From assembly GCF_049537125.1 (NCBI RefSeq), contig NZ_JBMVQY010000007.1:1-64000 (forward strand): a DNA stretch of 64,000 bases, read 5' to 3'. This document shows positions 1 through 12,900 of this stretch, piece after piece. Made by a program: the position numbers and the translations under genes. Each line of letters begins with the position of its first letter. Position 1 is the first letter of the stretch. The notes under the pieces are model-generated. The model ran no database searches, was not told the origin of the DNA, and saw only the letters and a list, made by a program, of their open reading frames with translations. Source of the DNA: Limisphaera sp026417315 (lineage in GTDB: Bacteria; Verrucomicrobiota; Verrucomicrobiia; Limisphaerales; Limisphaeraceae).

Positions 1-1145
1 CAGTCCACCCGACGCCAACCGGCCCGGTCTGTGGCCCCATAGCTCATCACTCGCACCAGTCGGTTCTCCGCGTCCCACGTCAACACCCACCGCTCGTCAT
101 TGGTCATGTTTCCATCTGCATCATATCCAAAATTCTCCGGGGATTTCGCCACGAAGACGTTGCCGGTAACCGTCGCCACGATGTCCGGGTTCGCGCCCCG
201 GTTCAGCACCGCCACGTTCGTCAACGGCAGCCACACCGGTCCGCCCCCGTTGTCCACCCCCAACTCCGCCCGCCAGTATTCCCCCTGCCGCTCCGCCCGC
301 GCCCAGCGCTCCGCCCCGCTCCACACCGTCACCGTCGCTAGGTTCGTCGCCGTGCCCAGCACGTTCACGTAGCCCGGCACCGTCCGCGACGTGTATTGGT
401 TCAGGCTGTTCACATTGTAGGTCGCAGGCCGAAGGTTCGCGCCACGACTGTCCCCACCGCTCCGCGTGCTCTGGCGATTGCCGATCTTGTCGAACGCATA
501 CTCGAATTGTTGCCCGGGCACGGGGGTGCCGTCGGCCCAATACCGCTTGCCCGAGGTCACCTGGCCCAGGCTGTCGTAGCTGTACACCCACCGGCTGCCG
601 TCGGCGTGGGTCACACTGGTGCGTTGGTTGGCGGCGTTGTAGGCGTAGGCGAAGCTCGTCACGGGCGTGTCCTGCCAGCCCCACCCCTCATCCCACACCT
701 GCACCGCGCTGGTGATGTTCGTCAGCCGGTTCAACGCATCGTACTCTTTGGTGGTCGTCATCACCGTCGTGTCGTTGGTGGCGAAGGTAATTTGGGACAC
801 TTGCGGCGCGTTGGCAAGATATTCGTAGGTGGCGCTGTGGAGGCCGTCGGCCACTAAGCGCAGCCGGGCGGCGGGGTTGCTGTAGGCGTCGGCGTAGGCG
901 TAGGCGGTGGCCGTCAAGGGCTGCGAACTGGCCGAAAGCAGGGACAGGTTGGTGCGGCGGAGGGAGGCGTCGTAGGCCTTGGTCACGGACAGGCCGTGAT
1001 GGTCTCCGGCCCGGTCAAGGGCGGCAAAATGCGTTCGGTCGGCCCCGTTTCTCCTGTGCGGTCCTTTGGGTGCGGCAGACGCGTTGCCGCTCGCCGGGGA
1101 CGGCCTCGACCGGATACGGGGGAACCCTCGCGGGGTGCGGTTCTC
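1..1145 (-). pseudogene. RHS-repeat core fragment, 5'-truncated, runs off left edge
   Basis: Read on the minus strand, one frame is open from a stop at 1146-1148 to the window edge. From about position 1035 downward it gives clear RHS/YD-repeat protein: repeated tyrosine-rich strands (for example YEYLANAPQ, FAYAYNAANQR, YDADGNMTNDERW) and the motif WDAENRLVRV. No start codon with RBS or signal peptide lies upstream, and the ~110 bases beyond 1035 show no RHS pattern, so the 5' part looks lost. The end of this fragment (1-110) resembles 2790-2900, the same point of the other RHS fragment. RHS cores form shells around toxic C-terminal domains; this copy's C-terminus is outside the window. It may be a displaced 'orphan' tip or a decayed gene. 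Confidence 0.75.
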
Positions 1146-1383
1146 TCAGAGTTGGCCCGGACGCACCCGCCGCCACCGGTGATCTCAGGCCGGGCCCTTG
1201 CGGGGGCTGGCGCGCCACGACCGTGAAGCAACGGGGCAAACTTGCCACTGCCGGGGCGATCCTGCCCGGCGGCCAAGTTGTTCACAAGGGCGCTGCGCTC
1301 CCGGTTGCCGGGGCGTCGCTCCGCGCCCTTGCGAACAACGTTGGGAAGGGTATCAGCGCCGCTAGAGCCTTTTCTCACCGTTT

Positions 1384-1815
1384 TTACGGGACAACGCTCG
1401 ACCTGTTAAACTCCATCACCTCCGGTGCATTTGTTCTCTCTAGCCACAGCGTAATGCCCTCCTTGGTTATACCTACTAGGTGGTTGGTGTTGCCTTGCCA
1501 CAGCATCCCAAGGATGCACTCGTAATTTGTGTTCTGAATCCTGTAATGGTTCGTGAAAGGAAACACGTCAGCTACTGCTGGGTACGGGTTGGTGATTGTT
1601 CCATGAGTCCTGTAATGCTGCCAGGCTTTTTGCAAGACGACATGCGCGTTGTACCGATAAGCTCGGTTCATTGCCTTGAAGTGAATACACACACTGATTC
1701 CGAAACCGGCTAGAATCAGCACGCACAGAATACGCACGAATAGCACCACGCCGCTGGCTACTGCGCTGTTGCCTCTTTGCCTGTTTAGAGGTTGGGACCC
1801 TCCCTCGCGGGTCAT
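1384..1815 (-). CDS. Small single-span membrane protein, candidate immunity protein for the RHS tip
   Basis: This 143-residue protein has no family I recognise. Residues ~18-45 form one strongly hydrophobic helix after a short basic N-terminus, followed by a soluble domain of ~95 residues rich in Asn, Tyr and Thr. Its ATG overlaps the stop codon of the upstream RHS tip gene (ATGA), and a GGAGG Shine-Dalgarno lies 6 bases before the start, so the two should be translationally coupled. A short gene directly after a polymorphic RHS C-terminal domain is the classical immunity position. Its AT content looks higher than the flanking genes, as is common for horizontally acquired toxin/immunity cassettes. 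The function is inferred from position only. Confidence 0.6.
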   Translation of the reverse strand: MTREGGSQPLNRQRGNSAVASGVVLFVRILCVLILAGFGISVCIHFKAMNRAYRYNAHVVLQKAWQHYRTHGTITNPYPAVADVFPFTNHYRIQNTNYECILGMLWQGNTNHLVGITKEGITLWLERTNAPEVMEFNRSSVVP

Positions 1816-2882
1816 TGCGTACCTCCTTCTTCCGGTTCGTCATTCAGTTCGTGTCGCGCTGATCCGCGCGACAAACAGCATGAGGAAATAACGGTATCAA
1901 CGTAATGTCTGCAATTGCGAAATGCGCCATAACGCGTTCCCTCCCAAGTGGTCTTGAAGTGATCCGCGCATTGAATTATTCTCTCAAGCGTCGCATCGCA
2001 GCATTTTCCTCCAAGCTTATCCTTGAACTTCCCCGTTTTTCGGATGCTGAGATCCCACACCGTTCTGGGCTTTGCGGTGGCCTCCCAACCGCTCGTCGTT
2101 CCGATCGAGAAAAAGAGCCTGAGTTCTTTAGGGCCGAATCCATAGCCTTTTCCACCTACTTCCAGTGCCGCATGGCCCAAACCGCCATCTGATTGGTAAG
2201 CCGCCCCGACCGTTTCTCGCCCAAGGAGATCGGTTTTGTTTACTGGAGCGTTTTCAACAAAACCGTAAAGGTTTTCCCCGCCGCGTTCCCCGATGGGGTC
2301 TCTGTTTGGCCACCGCCCCGTGCTGGGCGAGTATGCGCGGTATTCGTAGAGCACCAGGTCGGTGGTGTTGTCAGTGCGCTTGGTCGAGAACCGGAACGGG
2401 TTGCTCTTGGCCAGCGGGCCGCTAACGCGAACCGGCTCGCCAAACGGGCCGTATTCGTAGCGGGTGGTTTCCGCCCCGTCGGCCGCCGCAATCAGGGCGA
2501 CAATGTTCCCGTTCCCATCGTAGGCGCAGAAGTGCGCGCCGGCAGAAGGGCCGGAATGCTGGTTCACCCACAACAACCCGCCCACGCCGCCCGCGCCGTC
2601 CAACGTGCCGCTCAGGTCCAAGCCCCACACGTAGCTCCGCACCAGCGCATTGTTCGTCGCGTTCAGCTCCACAAGTGCCGGCCGAACAGCATTGGATCGC
2701 TCACGAATTTCAGGTCCTCCGTCACCACCCAAACCCCGTTGCTCAGCACGTAGCTCGTCTGCCGGATCCGCCGGCCCAGCGCATCGTACGCCCAGTCCAC
2801 CCGACGCCAACTGGCGCGATCCGCCGCCCCGTAGCTCATCACGCGCACCAACCGGTTCTCCGCGTCCCAACTGTACACCCAC
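1812..2882 (-). CDS. RHS repeat-associated core C-terminus with a putative permuted papain/NlpC-like toxin domain
   Basis: The first ~68 residues of this frame are out of frame with the RHS product; genuine RHS sequence enters at about position 2678 (residue 69). Residues ~70-221 are the end of the RHS shell and contain the standard signature YRAYSPSTGRWPNRDPIG (182-199) and the junction NAPVNKTDLLG (211-221). What follows is a 135-residue variable C-terminal domain with GLGHAALEV (His237), a Gly/Lys-rich strand, and RNCRHYVD (Cys324). A leading His in GHAxxEV and a later Cys in an NC-x-H motif resemble circularly permuted papain folds (LRAT, YiiX/DUF830-like NlpC-P60 proteins), which hydrolyse or transfer acyl/amide groups. 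The cysteine-rich stretch before C324 (CC at 294-295) is unusual. The domain assignment is an inference from motif order. Confidence 0.6.
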   Translation of the reverse strand: MGVQLGRGEPVGARDELRGGGSRQLASGGLGVRCAGPADPADELRAEQRGLGGDGGPEIRERSNAVRPALVELNATNNALVRSYVWGLDLSGTLDGAGGVGGLLWVNQHSGPSAGAHFCAYDGNGNIVALIAAADGAETTRYEYGPFGEPVRVSGPLAKSNPFRFSTKRTDNTTDLVLYEYRAYSPSTGRWPNRDPIGERGGENLYGFVENAPVNKTDLLGRETVGAAYQSDGGLGHAALEVGGKGYGFGPKELRLFFSIGTTSGWEATAKPRTVWDLSIRKTGKFKDKLGGKCCDATLERIIQCADHFKTTWEGTRYGAFRNCRHYVDTVISSCCLSRGSARHELNDEPEEGGTQ

Positions 2883-3290
2883 CGCCCATCCCGTACAAGG
2901 TTCCCATCCCCGTCATAAATCAGGGTTTCGGGAGTCTGTGCCACGAAGTCCGAGCGCACCTCCGACTGTACCCGGTCCGGACTGCCCCGCACCACCCCAG
3001 GTTCGTCACCACCACCCACACCCCGCCGCTCCGATTGTTCACCTGCGCCTCCCCGTACCAGTACCTCCCCTGCCGCACCACCGGCGCCCATTCGTTCGTG
3101 CCCCACCACAGCGTCACCGTCGCATTCGTCGCTGCCTCGCCCGAGACCGCCAGGTACGGCGGCACCGTCCGACTGGTGTACTGGTTGAGCCGATTGACCG
3201 TGTTGGTGCTCCAGTGCAGGCTCTGACCCCGTTCATCCCCGCCCCAGGCCCCGGCCGTCCGGTTCCCTATCTCATCGTGCCGACAGTCCC
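2663..3290 (-). pseudogene. Upstream RHS core of the tip gene, broken by two frameshifts
   Basis: Continuous RHS protein can be followed through three frames. From ~3290 to ~3000 one frame reads DEIGNRTAG... to VVVTNLG; at ~3000 it must shift by one base to continue as VVRGSPDRVQ; at ~2678 a second one-base shift after MLFGRH is needed to enter the tip frame (LVELNATNNALVRSYVWG). Both breaks are explained by one missing base in the coding sense. Upstream of ~3290 no RHS similarity remains, so the 5' end is truncated. The motif SWDAENRLVRVMSYG aligns with the same motif of the RHS fragment at the left edge. Sequencing error could explain one break; two breaks plus truncation favour a decayed cassette. 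Confidence 0.7.
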
Positions 3291-3947
3291 ACCGTTGCTC
3301 AGTCCCCGGGGTCCCGGCAGGTGGATGGGCGGGGGCTCGCGTTGCACAAAGTTCCCTCCCGCATGCAGGACGACGGCGCCCGGGCTGCAGGCTAGCGGGG
3401 TGTTGCTGATCCCTTTCCGGTTCAGCCAACGCAGGCTCACGCTCCCTAGCTCACCCGGCATCGTAGCGGAAGAGCGGGCCATGATTGTTGGCAAGCCACA
3501 AAGCGGTCGAATCGCGAATGGGCGGCAATAATGGCCCCTCGCATCGGCAGGCCGTCCTTTTCCATGCGACCATTTGTCGAGAGCCTCCTGCAGGCCAGCC
3601 ACCGCGACACTTCCAATACACGGAAGAGCGCCGGATGTGCGAATGTTCCACCCAACGACGGGCTGATGGTTCCACCACGCGTTGTGGGACAAGCTCAAAC
3701 GTGCGTGACGGCTCCGGGGCGAACAAGGCAGGCTGCTGTTCATACTCCAAGGCACATCAATGAGCATTGTTCACCACATCTCAGGGCTCATGCTCACCGT
3801 TGAGTCAGAACGATACCATACACCCGGAGCAATATGGACAAGACAGTTTCAGCCCGGACGCATTTATCCCATTATTAGCCCTCCAGCCGTGTACCCTACC
3901 TCTCCATGTTCGATGTTCATCTGACGTGGTCCCTCCCTTCTTTGCTC
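3291..3947. other. Gene-free spacer
   Basis: About 660 bases between the truncated RHS cassette and the giant secreted protein. Short minus-strand frames exist (for example one containing WLANNHGPLFRYD near 3500), but none has a start site, RBS or family pattern. It may hold remnants of the lost RHS 5' part. Confidence 0.5.
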
Positions 3948-6900
3948 CTACGGCCGCACCAAGCGGAAGAATCGCGGCTGTCGATCGATCGGTATCACTG
4001 CCCGGTAACGGTCACCGTCTCGCTGCACAGGCACGGTGCTCCGGGACCAAGTCGCTTCAGCGCCCAGCGTGCGGCTCTCCCAGAGTTCGCATCCTTCACA
4101 CGGCGCCGGCCATTCCAGGCTCACCTGCCACCCATCGCGGGTTGCCTGCAACCAGGGTCTGGAATTATCCAGGTCAACATAAGAAGTAACCTTATTGTTG
4201 GCCTCCGCGGATTCATGGGAGACTCCGTCGTGCTCATATGCTACCTGCCCGATATCAACTTCCACCGTTACCGCATAGGTTCCCGGTGCCGAGGCAACGA
4301 AGGACGTTCGACGTGCCACGCGTGAACCGGGCGTCAAAGGACCATGGATCACCTCGGTCTGCTCCAGAATGCCGGTCCCACCGCCGAGGTGCTGGACCAG
4401 GATGCGGGCGTGGAATTCTTGTGGGGAATCTGCAGTACCCCGGTTGACAAGGCTCCACCGGACCTCGACGTTGCCGCCCTGGTCCGGAGTCAGAACCTGG
4501 AAGTCCTCCACCCTGAGGTCACAATAATCGGCCAACCTGATGGAGACGGGCGTGGTGATCACAGTGTCGTTGTCCGCGTCCAGGAAGAATTCGTCAACGG
4601 CGTTGGTGGCATCGGCCACAACAATCAACCAGTAGGTACCCTGGATGCCGTCCGGCAGCTTCACATTGGTCGAGCCAGCATACCCGCTGCCCGGAGCAAG
4701 TGGTCCCACTCGCGTCGCAGCGCTCAACAAGATGTCTTTCGGATCCAAGCGTCGATCGGCGGAGAGGAAGACCCAATCCTCCCAGCTGTCCCTTGTTGTA
4801 GCCACCTGTCCATGATTTACAACGCTGAAAGCAACCGCGAGAACATCCCCGCTGCGCACCACCGTGGGTCCCAACCACGACGCCACGGTAACGACAAGAT
4901 TCGGATACGTTGCATTTTCGACCGGTAACAGAGCGACATCCAGCAAATAGTCTGCCGTTAGCCCTAGTGTGCCTTGTCCGTGTCTGACTACCACCTCGTA
5001 GGCTGCATTGGTTCGCACCGTGATCCTAGCCACGTCATCCCCGAAATACCCACCAGCGTCTTCTGCAACGAGGGTTGAACTCCCCGCCAGTCGGACCTCC
5101 AGCCTCGGTTCCGCAGAACTTGTTTGCAGGGGCCGGACACGCAGAAACGCCGTGGTGCCGGGCGAGAGGTAGCCCAAGCCGAATGCGTCGACGTCCAAGG
5201 CAGAAGCAATGAAGCCGCCCACGGTCGCCGTCTGTACATTTTCATTGGTGATGTACGTCAGGGCATTGACGGCCAATCCCGTACCCGAATTGGGCTCTCG
5301 CTCGGCTTGAATTCCGTTCAAGAATCTCCACACGTGGAGCTGATACGTGCCAGCCGTGGGAGATCCCTGGGAAGCGACGCGCAACGCATACGCACCCGGA
5401 CCCCTAATCGTGGGAGGCAGCGCAAGCGCGTTGGTGCCAGCAACGGTCCCACTGGCCCATGCCGTCACATCCTGACGATTGGAGAGGACAAACGAAAGGG
5501 AGCCACTGCTGACCTGGGCTCCGACCATCCACGCCTCTCCGGGCCGCACCTCAAAACGCCACCAGTCCTCGTCACCAGCGGGGTTCAGCGTACCGAGCGC
5601 GGTGCCTTTGAGCACCCCGGACCCGACGGACACGAATGCGATTGAATCCTCTCCAATTCCAAAATCATTGAGTTCCTGTTCGATCGTCGTCCCTGGCAAC
5701 GGGGCGACTTGAAAATGCCGTCTCCAAGTGGATGCCAATTCCACGCCTTGTGCGTCCCGCAAACCCCGGATGGTGAGCCGGTAACGTCCCGGCGGCAGCG
5801 GGCCGCGCAGGATGGTGTAGGGAACGGCCATTGCCGGAGTGGGAAGGGAGGGAGGCAACACCTGCCACAGCGTGTCGTCCATGGTGTCCCAAACGCCGTC
5901 GTTTCCGATCTCGCGCAGATCATAAGCAGAGGGATTCCGCAGCGAGCTCCCATCCATAAACTCCGAGAACCGAAGTGTGAAGCCCTCCACGACATTTGTC
6001 TCGATGGCACCCTCCGGCGGAAGACTGTCCTGCACTATGGCAGGGGCGCCGGGTTTCTCCAAGGCCACCTCAAAGCCATACAGGGACATCCATGGACTGG
6101 AAACCAAGTTCGAGGGCCCGACGATATGATATTCCGCCGGGCCAAACAGAATTCCGTGCCGTGCCAAGGGGGAACTGTCCGTGACCCGCCTTTCCGCAAC
6201 ATCGTCGAACCGCCACAACCCGCTGAGGCCCGTCTCACCTCCCGTCAGGCGGTTGGTGGCACGAACCCGGATCTCTTCCGGGGCCAGAGCGCGATTCCAG
6301 AATGCCACTTCATCAAACATGAGACGAGGCGGTCGGGCCTGCGCATTGGTGCTCCCCTTGCCGATATATACCAGGGCGGCCCCGGGCACCGATCCAGTGA
6401 TCGAGCTGCTGGTGAGCACGGGCTGTCCGTTCGTGTAAAGTCGAAGTCGGCTCCCATCCCACGTGCCGGCCACGTGCAGCCAACGGCCACCAAACTGGCG
6501 CGTCAAGGGCTTCAACACCACCAAGCTACCTGTTCCGCGGGGCACATAGCCCACCAGAGAACCGGCATCGTATCCCAGACCCCATGCGTCCGGCAGCTCT
6601 CCGCGTCCCAAGATAAGCCTCTGATCCGTCGTAGCCCCACCCCAAACCCAAGCCTCGACAGTCCATTCGGCGCCCGGCGACCATTCGCCAAGCGCTGCAT
6701 AGCCTGCCGGAAGGTTGCTCTGGAGTTGAGGCGGCACCGTCATTGATTCGGGAAGGGCCTCTGGGAGCAGAAGGACCTGTTCGAAATGATCGGAGTACCC
6801 TCGTGTCACCGGCCTGACGTTCAGGAGAAGGTTGCTGGAGACATTCGGCGGCAGTGAAATCTCCATTTCCGCGCCAGCCGACAGGAAAGCGCCCAATTGG

Positions 6901-9900
6901 GCGGCGGTACCATCCTGAAGGTTCACTGAAAACAACGGCACGCCGCCGAGCAATTCGTATCCGGGCAATGTCATGGTGCGGATTTTCAGCCGTTGCCCAG
7001 GCGCGGCGTTCGAAATGACGAATGGATCCCAATCATCCCCGGTGATAAACCGACCCACCGCGCGTGCGCGCGTCTCCCCGCGGTCGATGAAAAAGCGCAG
7101 GGACTGCGTGGCTCGAGGTCTCATGCCATCTTCAACTTCAGCGGTCCAGCTCGGCGGCAGAACCACCACATGCAGCCGGTATTCACAGGGGGTGGATGCC
7201 GATACAGCCAGCCCATGCCGACCCGACGAAGTGGCAAGGACAGGCGGGAACACCACGGGGGACCCGGCAGCCAACGTGCCCTGATACAATTGCGCGCCGA
7301 AGGGGTCCTTGACCTGTAAGCTCAACTGAATGGAAGGGGGCGGATTCACCACATAAGCGCTCAGGATGAGGGCGCCGCCGCTCGCCATGGAGAAGCTCCA
7401 CAGGTCAACATCGTTGGTGGATGAAATGCCACCGCGAGCGAACGCATAGCCGAAAGCCGCGGCGTTGGTTTGTCCATGAAGGGGCGAGACTCCGACGCCC
7501 CACCACACCCGTAGACGCCCGGCGTCCGGAAGTGTGACTGCCAGATCACGGATGCCATCTCGGTTCCAGTCGCCCGACGCGATACTCGTAGCATTGGTTC
7601 CTCCTGCATATCGATGGGCGCCTTCAAACTGGCCGTTCCGGTTAATTGAGACCATCAAGGATTCCGGCCCCAAGCCGGCTGCGGCGAGGTCGAGCCACCC
7701 GTCGCTGTTCAGATCCTCGAGAATGACCTGGTGGAAGGGGTGTGGCAGCGCGTGAAACTGGTCGAAAAACAACCCGCCACTGCTATGCGTCTGAAGAACC
7801 CACATGCGACCTCGGGCACCACTTATCCCGACAATATCCGGAAGGGTGTCGCCGGTGACATCCCCTACGGCCAACGCGCGAGGCCGATCCAGCACAGGCA
7901 GCGTCACCGGGGCAGCCAATGCGCCTGCCCCCAGCCCCCGCAGCACGGTTATCGCCATGCCGGTTTCACATGCGACGACCACGTCGCGGTTCCCATCGGC
8001 ATCAAGGTCCTCACACGCAATGTTCACCGGACCTGGCGGTGTGACGAATCGACCGACCTCCCGCAAGAAACCGTTGCCATCGCCGATAAGCACGGACACG
8101 TCGCTACTGCCGGAATTCGCAACCATAACGTCCGGGTGCGCGTCTCCGTTGACATCCCCGAGGGCGAGGGAGCGGGGAGCAATTCCCACGGGATGGGTTT
8201 GTACAACTTCAAAGCTGCCGTTTGTATGCCCCCGCAAGACCATGATCGAATTGTCGCCTTCATTCGCCACGACCAAGTCCGCCAAGCCGTCCCCGTTGAG
8301 ATCTCCACTGGCCAGAGCGACCGGGCGCTGTCCGACCGGCAATCGAGCGGCCTCGGTGAACCCGCCCCGTTCATCCGCCACCCACAGGCTCAAGTCGTGG
8401 CTGCCGCAGTTTGCCGTGACCAGTCGGCCCCGGCCCCGGCTGTCAGGGGACAGATCTACAACGTAACAAGGCCGGCCTTCCACGGCGATGTCGACGCCAA
8501 GCTCAAAGGTACCTGCGGCCATGGAATGGCCGCCGACGACCAGCTGGCTGGCGGTGGATAATAGATCATTCGAAGCTTGTTCCAAGGTGAAACCTGGAAC
8601 CTCCAACACTCTAAAGGACCGGACATATGCCAAATCCACCGGGTTCCCCTGCAGATCGACAAGCGAGGCGGTGGGCCGAAATCTGTACGTTCCCGGTGGT
8701 AACGGCCCGTCTTGTATGACCAGGGAGACATTAGTTCCCTGGACGAACGCCGGCACGGGCCCGACGCGGAAGCGAACATCGTCCTCCGTGTCGAACTCGC
8801 CATCGGCCCCGGCGCCTCGAAGGTCATAACTGAACGAGTTGTTGACTGCTGTTGGCAACATCGGTTCCGAGAAGCTCAGGTTGAATCGGTCCACGACGTT
8901 GGTCACTGCAGCGCCCTCGCGCGGGAGAGTGTCGGACAGGATGCGAGGGGTGACCACATCCTCGGCCAGAGTCGCCTCGATATCCAACAGGTACAAACTG
9001 TCAAATCCACCCCCTTCCAGCGTATTTACCGCAACGAACCAAGGCTCCGCATTACTTATCCCTGTAACAAGGTTCGTGCCACCCCAGAGTAGGCCTCGGA
9101 CATCTCCGTTGCCACGTGGTCCGGCGCCAACCTGCAGCAGCGCAGGCGTGGCCCCAAATGAGTACACTTGGAGACGGATTTCGGACCCAACCGGCAGCAA
9201 CGGCATCGGATCCGGCAAGAAAGGCTGAGCCCACTGGAGCCGGTAAACATCAATATCCTGCGGCTTGACTGCCCCAAACACGCGTACGCGTTGATTCCGG
9301 AGGTCTCCCTGCAACACAGCCGAGTTGAAATCAGAGAAGTATCCGTTGTTTTCCCTCTCGGCGGCCCATGTGGGGGGAATCAGGCTTACCCGCAGCCGGT
9401 ATTCGCCAACAACGCCAGAAGACGAGATCCTAATGTAGTAGGCACCATTGTTGGTCAGAGCGATCGTGCCCAGCTCCAGGAACCTGGCCGGATTGGCATA
9501 GGTCAACTGCCTGCCCTCTGAATCCTGAAGGATCACAGCGAGCTGGGCCGTTTGGTCAGCGGCGAAACTCGTATCCGCAGCCACCATCACAGAGTGTCCG
9601 GCCCGGCCTTCGAAGACCCAGTAGTCCACGTCGCCGTTTGGGGCCAGGCTACCGCGAGCACGGCCGTGGCGAAGTCCTGTGCCGGCAGGCTCTTCGGCCA
9701 GCGCGTGGATCGAGACGTCCCAAAGGACAGTTACCTGATTGGAGTCCTGACAGACGACCGCCAGGTCGAGAGCTCCGTCAGCGTTCCAATCTCCTGTGGC
9801 CACATCGGACGGCCTCCCGGGAATCGTATAGGTCAGGGAAGTTCCCCACAGGTTCGAGGTGCACGAATTGAAGAAGATGGAAAGGCGATTGTTCGAGGGC

Positions 9901-12900
9901 GAAACGGCCGCCACATCCAGGCAGCCATCGGTGTTGAGATCCGTCAGGAGCAAGGCGGAGGCCCCGGACATGGCCGACGTCGATCGAATCGCATCACGCC
10001 AAGAACCGTCGCCGGCGCCTCGTAAAGCGATCAGATCTTGATGCAGCGGGCGGCCGCAAACGGCGTCCGGGACATTATCTCGGTCCAAGTCGCCCAAGCT
10101 CAAGGCCTGGAGCGGGGCTACAAGATTAGTGGTGAGCGGCCGCAAGAAGAGGCCGCCCCCGGTTCCCAACAAGACACTCAAATAGCTGCTGTAAGCTCCT
10201 CCATGGGTGACCACCATGTCCAGATGACCATCCCTGTTCAAATCGGCGGAGGCGACCTCAAGCGGGTTGGGGAGAGTGGCGATGCGCCTGACCGTTCTCA
10301 GGGAGCCGTCGCCCGCGCCCAACAGGATTGTCATGTGATGAATATCGGGGTCCGCTACCATCGCATCCGGATACCCGTCGCGGTCCAAATCCCCCAAGGC
10401 CACCGACCGGGGGCTGCTGCCCACCGGGTACGATCCTCTGACCGAAAATCGTCCTCTGCCATCGCCCAATAAAACGGTCAGTGACCCCTCGTTCTGATTT
10501 ACTGTCACGAGATCCGCGCGGCCATCGCGGTTGAGATCGCCGGTGGCGAGAGCCACGGGCCCGCGGCCGACCGGCAACGCCTGTGCGAGAGTGAATCCCC
10601 GCGCACCGTCACTCAGTAAAACGGTCACGTCGTCGCTGCCGAAGTTGACCACAGCGAGGTCGGTGCCCGGACGGTCATCAAACACACCGCTGGCGACCGC
10701 GCGGGGGCTGGTGCCGACGGGCCACGCGGGCCCTATGACCCACCGACTTGCGGCCGTACCCGGCACCCCGGAGCCGAGCGAAGTCGCGGAGGAGCGCACA
10801 TCGTTGGGCCCCTGCTCAAGAATCAGACCCGGCGTTGGCTGGACTTCGAATATTCGCACCACCGGAGCTGCTAACGGATTCAATTCCCAGTCCTTGAGAT
10901 TGGTCGTGACCACAAAACGGTAATGACCGGCCGGCAGAGGGCTGCCGGGGTTGAGCAGGGTGACATTGGTGCCCGAGAGGTAGGGTGGCCAGACTTGCAG
11001 ATCGTAGCGGATGTCGTCGGACGTGTCGAAAAGACCATCGTCTCCGGCCGAACGCAGTTCGTAGTGGGCCGGATTGTTCACCGTATCGGGAATGAGCTCC
11101 TCCGAGAATGTCAGCCGGATCATGGCGTACGCATTGGTGGTGCGCTGGCCGGCCTGAGGCAGGTTGTCCTCTACAAGCACTGGAGAGGTGGTGTCGGATG
11201 GCGTCCACGTTTCCAGTCGCAACTGGTAAGCTCCAAAGATACGATCCGAAAATGCGCTGGATCGGATTGCGACGAAGTATTGTCCTGCCGCCGGAGTTCG
11301 AAAGGTCAGGTTCGTGGCCCGGGGGGCACCCATGGCGACCACCTGGTTGCTGGCGTTCAGAATCTCCAGGAGCGGCGCAAAGCCGTCAACGGGAGCGTGC
11401 AAAAGATGGACCCTGAGCTCGCTGAGAGCCGGCAACTCAATGCCCTGCGTGGTCCAATGGGGAGGCACATAATGGAGGCGAAACACGTCCCGATCGTGGT
11501 CAGCGTCGAGAAGGCCGTAAACCCACGCAGAGGATGTTCGACCCGCCAGGTGGCGGAAGGTGGGCAGAGAAGCGCTTTCTACCTGGTCATTAGGCTCCGA
11601 CTCAGGACTCCGATCCTCGGGCACCAAAATCACGCGAAATCGATACTCGTTGCTTTCGCTCCGGAGGCCCGGTGGTTGGCGGTGGACGCGGAGAAAGTAA
11701 CGCCCGGTTTCGGGCAATCGCACAGGTCCTGTCCGTCCGGGTGCACCCAGTTGGGCCAGCACCGTCCCGGACGGCGATTGAAGGACGAGCTGAAGACCAT
11801 CATCCGTCGGTGGGGGCTGCCGGGTAGCTACCACATCAACGATCTGGCTTTTTACCCCGCTGAACACCCAGTAGTCGACATCGCCGGAGAGCTCGAGGGC
11901 TCCCCACCCGTAGGCCTCACGAAGTCCGCTGCGGAAGCTGTCTTCGGGTAATTCGTGGATTCGTGCCCCCCACATGAAGGCGAGTTGGCTCGGGCTGGCT
12001 CGGGCGGCAACCAGGTCCCCGTAGCCGTCCTGGTTCCAATCGCCATAGGCAAGGGCCAAGGGGGCACCGGTGTTCGTCCAGGCCCAAGGGGTGTTCCAAT
12101 CTCTCCCGAAGTCGCTCAGGGTGATGTACACGGTCTCGTTGATTGTGCTGGCGACCGCCCAGTCTGGCCGGGCGTCTCCGTTGAGGTCAGCGACCAGAAG
12201 GTCCTGTGTGTCTGCGGGGCTGGCGGCCGGCATCCCGGAGGGTCTGAAGCTGGGCGCTGCCAAGGTTCCATCCGCCTGGCCCAGGTAAAGAGCCACTGTA
12301 CCATCGCCGGCATTCAGTACCACCGCATCCGGGGATCCGTCCGAATTCAGATCTGTCACAGCCAGCCCGCTCGGCTGTACGAGGCCCCCGTGGTAAGTCG
12401 GTGAGAGGAAGGTTCCGTCCCCGTTGCCCGTGAACACCAAGAGCCGGTCCGGATCCCGCGTGATTACAAAGAGATCCGGGCGCTCATCGCGGTTCAAGTC
12501 CCCCACCCTGGCTCTCCATACCCTTGCATGGCACGGCACCAAGCGCGGGGGGCCAAACGTGGCCTGCCCCTGGTTTAACCAGACCATGACGTTGCTGCCA
12601 CTGCCATTCACGGCAAGTAGATCCAGGCGCCCATCGCGATTGAGGTCAGCTATGGCCAAGTCGGGGCGTGTCCCTCCCAGGATCATCTGACCCTGGATTG
12701 CGAAGCGCCCGTCGCCCTGGCCCAACAGGATCCATGCGCCCCCTTGTGCCGTGCCTACGGCCAGGTCGGCGAGCCCATCACGATTCAAGTCGCCAGTGGC
12801 CAAGAAAGTGGGCTCTTCAGGCAGCGCAAGATTCGTCCGGGTCGTGATACTGCCCTGCCCGTCCGGTCCCATAATGTGAAGGGAGCGCAGCGCCGGGTAA

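Noticed and set aside
3451..3767. Minus-strand frames with WLANNHGPLFRYD, suggestive of a propeller protein remnant
   Set aside because: Too short, broken and without a recognisable repeat to support a call.
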